The notes beneath the pieces were generated by a model. The model was not told the DNA's origin. It ran no database searches and saw only the letters and a list, made by a program, of their open reading frames with translations. The translations under genes and the position numbers were made by a program. DNA of 64,000 nt from the NCBI RefSeq assembly GCF_024172165.1, contig NZ_JAMZEB010000002.1, positions 558,001-622,000 on the forward strand. Direction: 5' to 3'. This document shows, piece after piece, positions 61,382 through 64,000 of the stretch. How positions within the stretch are numbered: position 1 is the first letter of the stretch; the number at the start of each line of letters is the position of its first letter. Source of the DNA: Nonomuraea thailandensis (GTDB lineage Bacteria; Actinomycetota; Actinomycetes; Streptosporangiales; Streptosporangiaceae).

Positions 61382-62050
61382 ATGAAGGTCGAGATTTTTT
61401 CCGATGTCGTGTGCCCCTGGTGTTACATCGGGCATGTCCGGTTCGCCAGGGCCGCGGAGCGGTTCCGGGCCAAGGGCGGCACCATCGAGGTCACGATGCG
61501 GCCGTTCCAGCTCAACCCGGACGCCTCGTCCGACGGCGAGCCGCTGATCCCGGCGCTGGAGCGCAAGTTCGGCCCGAACGCCGGCCAGATGGTCGAGCGG
61601 GTCGTCGGCGCCGCCACCGCCGAGGGGCTGGAGCTGCACTACGACAAGGCCGTCAACGCCGCCACGTTCGAGGCGCACCGCCTCATCGAGGTCGCCACGC
61701 GGCAGGGGCTCGGCAAGGAGATGGCCGAGCGGCTCTTCCGCGCGTACTTCACCGAAGGGCTGAACGTGGCCGACCCCGGCGTGCTGGACAGGCTGGCGGG
61801 CGAGGTGGGCGTGCGCGACTCCGGCGAGGGCGCGGAAGAGGTGCGCGAGCAACTCGCCAGGGCGCGCTCGCTGGGCGTCTCCGGGGTGCCGCTGTTCCTG
61901 TTCGAGGGCAAGTACGCCGTGTCGGGCGCGCAGCCTGAGGACGCCTTCGCCGCCGCCATCGACGAGGTGGCCGAGCGGACGGGGCAGACGCCGATCACGC
62001 AGCTCGCGGCCCCGGGCGACGGGTGCGACGACGGGTACTGCGCCGTCTGA
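61382..62050 (+). CDS. DsbA-family oxidoreductase (FrnE-like)
   Basis: The 222-residue protein has a thioredoxin fold with the active site CPWC (Cys11, Cys14) after IFSDVV, and the cis-Pro loop GVSGVPLFLFEGKYAVSGAQ near residue 165. This is the cytoplasmic FrnE/YwbO-type thiol oxidoreductase group implicated in redox and polyketide chemistry. No signal peptide. A second Cys pair at the C terminus (DGCDDGYCAV) is unusual and might add a resolving thiol pair. The ATG is preferred over an upstream TTG. Confidence 0.9.
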   Translation: MKVEIFSDVVCPWCYIGHVRFARAAERFRAKGGTIEVTMRPFQLNPDASSDGEPLIPALERKFGPNAGQMVERVVGAATAEGLELHYDKAVNAATFEAHRLIEVATRQGLGKEMAERLFRAYFTEGLNVADPGVLDRLAGEVGVRDSGEGAEEVREQLARARSLGVSGVPLFLFEGKYAVSGAQPEDAFAAAIDEVAERTGQTPITQLAAPGDGCDDGYCAV

Positions 62051-62076
62051 GCCGGGCACGGTGGGAGAATCACAGG

Positions 62077-62499
62077 GTGTCGAGTCGCAGCCTTGCATAC
62101 CTGCTCAAGCACGCCAACCTGCGCCTGTCGGAGCTGATGGGCCCGGCGCTGGAGCCGTGCGGCATCGACGGGCGCGAGTTCGGCGTGCTGTCGGCGCTGG
62201 GCGGCTCCGAGCCGTTGTCGCAGCTGGAGGCGGCCCAGCGGATGGGGATCGACCGGACGACCATGGTCGCCATGGTCGACGGGCTGGAGCGCAAGGGGCT
62301 CGTCGGGCGCCGGCCGCACCCCGCCGACCGGCGCAAGAACATCGTGGAGCCGACCGAGCGCGGCCGGGAGGTGCTGGCCGAGGCCGTGCGGGTGGTGGCG
62401 GCGGCCGAGGCGGAGTTCCTGGCGCCGCTGCCCGACGGTGACGCCAGGCTGCTCAGGGACGCCCTGGAGCGCCTGGTCCCGCCGCGCTCAGGCGGCTGA
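62077..62499 (+). CDS. MarR-family transcriptional regulator
   Basis: The 140-residue protein has a winged helix with LSQLEAAQRMGIDRTTMVAMVDGLERKGLVGRRPHPADRRKNIVEPTERG (about residues 44-95), the full MarR wing. The GTG start is placed by family length and follows a GAGAAT hexamer by six bases. It follows the DsbA-like gene by 26 bases, which it may regulate in response to oxidants. A single Cys at about residue 24 could sense redox. Its end overlaps the convergent tdk by 12 bases. Confidence 0.87.
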   Translation: MSSRSLAYLLKHANLRLSELMGPALEPCGIDGREFGVLSALGGSEPLSQLEAAQRMGIDRTTMVAMVDGLERKGLVGRRPHPADRRKNIVEPTERGREVLAEAVRVVAAAEAEFLAPLPDGDARLLRDALERLVPPRSGG

Positions 62500-63318
62500 G
62501 CCGCCCTCCGGGGCTCCCACGCCGACGACGCCCGCGCCCGCGCCGATGTCCGCGCCCGCGCCTGGGCCCGCGCCGATGTCCGCGCCCGGGCCCGCGCTGA
62601 CGTCCGCGCCGATGTGCGCGCCTGCGTCCGCGCTGAGGTGCGTGTCCTCCCCGAGCTGACCCGCGCGGTGGTGGCGGCGGCAGAGCACCTGGTAGCGCAC
62701 GGGCGCGTCGTCGGTGTCGCCGATCACGACCTGCTCGCCCGTACGCGCCATCGCCCCGCCCACGATCCGCGCGTTGAGCTGGCCGGGACGCCCGCACCAG
62801 CACAGCACCTCGACCTGCAGCCGGCACACCTCGTCGGCCAGCTCGAACAGCCGCTGCGCCGCCGGGAACATCACCGACCTGAAGTCTGAGGCCAGGCCGA
62901 ACGCGTAGACGTCCACGCCGTGGGAGTCGACCAGGTCGGCGAGCTGCTCGATCTGCTCGACGGTGTAGAAGCAGGCCTCGTCGCAGATCAGGTAGTCGAT
63001 GCGGTCGTGCCCGGCGACCAGCCGGACGAGATCGAGGGAGTCCTCCACCTCGATCGCCTCCAGGCCGAGCCCGATCCGGCTGGTGACCTTCGGCCCTCCC
63101 GAGCGGTCGTGCTTGGTCAGCACCAGGCCGCGTCTGCCCTGCCGTCCGTGGTTGTAGTTCATCTGCAGCGCCAGGGTGGACTTCCCGCAGTCCATGGGGC
63201 CGAAGTAGAACTTCAGTACGGCATCTCGGGCACCGGATGGCACGGCAGACAAGGCAGACAGTTCGGTCACGGGCCGCCAGCTTAGTGGCTTGGCTTGTTC
63301 CATGACCTCGTGGGACAT
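62488..63318 (-). CDS. tdk: Thymidine kinase with a repetitive C-terminal tail
   Basis: The 276-residue protein is a type II thymidine kinase: P-loop FGPMDCGKST (residues 39-48), Walker B-like YLICDEACF, lasso and zinc-binding Cys residues (CWCGRP, VLCRRHH). The family is normally about 190-220 residues; here a 50-residue tail rich in Gly, Ala, Asp and Ile (SAGPGADIGAGPGAGADIG) is added. It phosphorylates thymidine in salvage. Two starts are possible, at MSHE (chosen) and MEQAK five codons later. Confidence 0.92.
   Translation of the reverse strand: MSHEVMEQAKPLSWRPVTELSALSAVPSGARDAVLKFYFGPMDCGKSTLALQMNYNHGRQGRRGLVLTKHDRSGGPKVTSRIGLGLEAIEVEDSLDLVRLVAGHDRIDYLICDEACFYTVEQIEQLADLVDSHGVDVYAFGLASDFRSVMFPAAQRLFELADEVCRLQVEVLCWCGRPGQLNARIVGGAMARTGEQVVIGDTDDAPVRYQVLCRRHHRAGQLGEDTHLSADAGAHIGADVSAGPGADIGAGPGAGADIGAGAGVVGVGAPEGGSAA
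62516..62635 (-). repeat. Short coding repeats in the tdk tail
   Basis: Units of about 12-18 bases of the type GGCGCGGACATCGGC repeat with small variations, giving the GADIGAGPGA tail. This looks like replication slippage. Confidence 0.75.
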
Positions 63319-63348
63319 TTCTCCCCTGTAGTTGTTCAGGAGGAATCT

Positions 63349-63732
63349 GTGGTCACCGACAAACCATCGTCCGAGTCATCGCCGCTGGACGCGCTGATGC
63401 GGCAGGACGAACTCACGGCGGCCCAGGCGGACGCCACCCGCTGGCGTTACGGCTTCCTCGTCGTGGTGGCGGGCATCGTCGCGCTGCTCATCGCGTTCGG
63501 CGCCGCCGTCTTCGCCTCGGGAGAGTTCGCCGCGCTGTTCGCCGGTGTGGCGGGGGTGATCGGTACCATTATCGGGGCTTACTTCGGAGTCCAGGCCGGC
63601 CAGTCGGGCAAGGCCAGGGTCGAGGCGGAGCTCGCCAGGACGCAGGAGATGGTGGTGCGCCTGGCGGCGTACGTGGGCCCCACGAACGCGCCCCGAGTCA
63701 TCGACGAAGTGCTCGGCCGTCGCCGGAGCTGA
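63349..63732 (+). CDS. Small two-helix membrane protein, unknown function
   Basis: The 127-residue protein has two hydrophobic segments (about residues 38-60 and 66-88) after a polar N terminus, with a Gly-rich second helix AGVAGVIGTIIGAYFGVQAG, and a charged C-terminal helix that may be coiled-coil (VEAELARTQEMVVRLAAYVG). The GTG has AGGAGG five bases upstream. It is divergent from tdk and six bases upstream of the hydantoinase-like gene, so the two are likely cotranscribed. I do not recognise a family. Confidence 0.72.
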   Translation: MVTDKPSSESSPLDALMRQDELTAAQADATRWRYGFLVVVAGIVALLIAFGAAVFASGEFAALFAGVAGVIGTIIGAYFGVQAGQSGKARVEAELARTQEMVVRLAAYVGPTNAPRVIDEVLGRRRS

Positions 63733-63738
63733 GGAGCC

Positions 63739-64000
63739 ATGCGTAGCGTGCGTATCGGAGTGGACACCGGAGGAACGTTCACCGACGTGGTGGCGGTGGA
63801 CGAGCAGACCGGTGAGATCCTCACCACCAAGACCCCCTCGACCCCCGCGAACCCGGCCGACGGGTTCCTCGCGGGCATCGAGAAGCTCGGCCGGCTCGAC
63901 GTCGGCTCGATCGTGCACGGCACCACGGTGGCCACGAACCGGCTCCTGGAGGACCGCATCGGCGGCCTCGGGTTCATCACCACCGAGGGGTTCGAGTACG
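63739..64000 (+). CDS. Hydantoinase/oxoprolinase family protein, start only
   Basis: The first 87 residues are visible and the gene runs off the right edge. MRSVRIGVDTGGTFTDVVAVD is the N-terminal actin-like ATPase motif of hydantoinase A/oxoprolinase proteins, followed by TTKTPSTPANPADGFLAGI and the IVHGTTVATNRLLE block. These ATP-dependent enzymes open hydantoin, 5-oxoproline or related rings, or carboxylate acetone or acetophenone. Substrate cannot be told from the N terminus. It may extend the ureide theme of the 34-46 kb locus, but it is 17 kb away. Confidence 0.9.
   Translation, partial: MRSVRIGVDTGGTFTDVVAVDEQTGEILTTKTPSTPANPADGFLAGIEKLGRLDVGSIVHGTTVATNRLLEDRIGGLGFITTEGFEY

Overview
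The window is high-GC actinomycete chromosome. It carries a WhiB-family protein, a DUF397/XRE/HATPase triad, an IdeR-type iron box, many GTG/TTG starts and many promoters set for leaderless transcripts. Together these suggest a Streptosporangiales genus such as Nonomuraea or a relative; the genus is an inference. No phage, insertion sequence, CRISPR array, tRNA or rRNA was seen, and genes are densely packed with no gene-free stretch above about 300 bases. Most content is chromosomal housekeeping and accessory metabolism.

Layout. 0-2 kb: assimilatory sulfite reductase operon (sir, a small zinc-ribbon protein, start of a probable cysH) behind a short Cys-Cys leader peptide. 2-7.5 kb: a tiny Cys/His protein, a TIGR03084 protein, YccF and BrkB membrane proteins, and two tandem Ser/Thr kinases. 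7.5-9 kb: glyA under a ZTP-type riboswitch, closed by a strong terminator. 9-12 kb: an ECF sigma/anti-sigma pair and a secreted CHRD-DUF3455 protein sharing one promoter motif. 12-16 kb: rsgA behind a 17-codon leader ORF, a phosphoribosyltransferase, and the HATPase / XRE-DUF5753 / DUF397 triad with matching palindromic operators. 16-31 kb: DinB-like protein, secreted phytase-like esterase, WhiB, iron-box-controlled sucrase-ferredoxin protein, glpD with TetR and an FAD-linked oxidase, metallophosphoesterase, family A polymerase, two MFS exporters, MOSC protein and TetR. 31-34 kb: a Ser/Thr kinase with a ten-residue tandem repeat.

34-46 kb is one purine/ureide catabolism locus: the three subunits of an oxamate-carbamoyltransferase-like enzyme (FdrA, DUF1116, DUF2877) diverge from a PucR regulator, which is followed by two NCS2 nucleobase permeases and a three-subunit molybdenum hydroxylase. 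46-50.6 kb: leucine-rich-repeat protein, a duplicated lipoprotein pair, and a secreted sugar-dehydrogenase/LamG protein. 50.6-56.3 kb: a LacI regulator with three copies of one operator, flanking the sugar-dehydrogenase gene on one side and a complete Liv-type ABC importer on the other. 56.3-58.7 kb: cydAB bd oxidase behind a BlaI-like operator array. 58.7-64 kb: polysaccharide deacetylase, CoxG-like protein, unknown protein, DsbA-like oxidoreductase, MarR regulator, thymidine kinase, a two-helix membrane protein, and the start of a hydantoinase/oxoprolinase gene.

The most notable unexplained patterns are: (i) short tandem repeats that begin at the stop codons of several unrelated genes; (ii) three interlocked inverted repeats between whiB and the phytase-like gene; (iii) cis-regulatory sites that tie together neighbouring genes of otherwise unclear function (ECF/CHRD, XRE/DUF397, LacI/Liv/sugar dehydrogenase, BlaI-like/cydAB).
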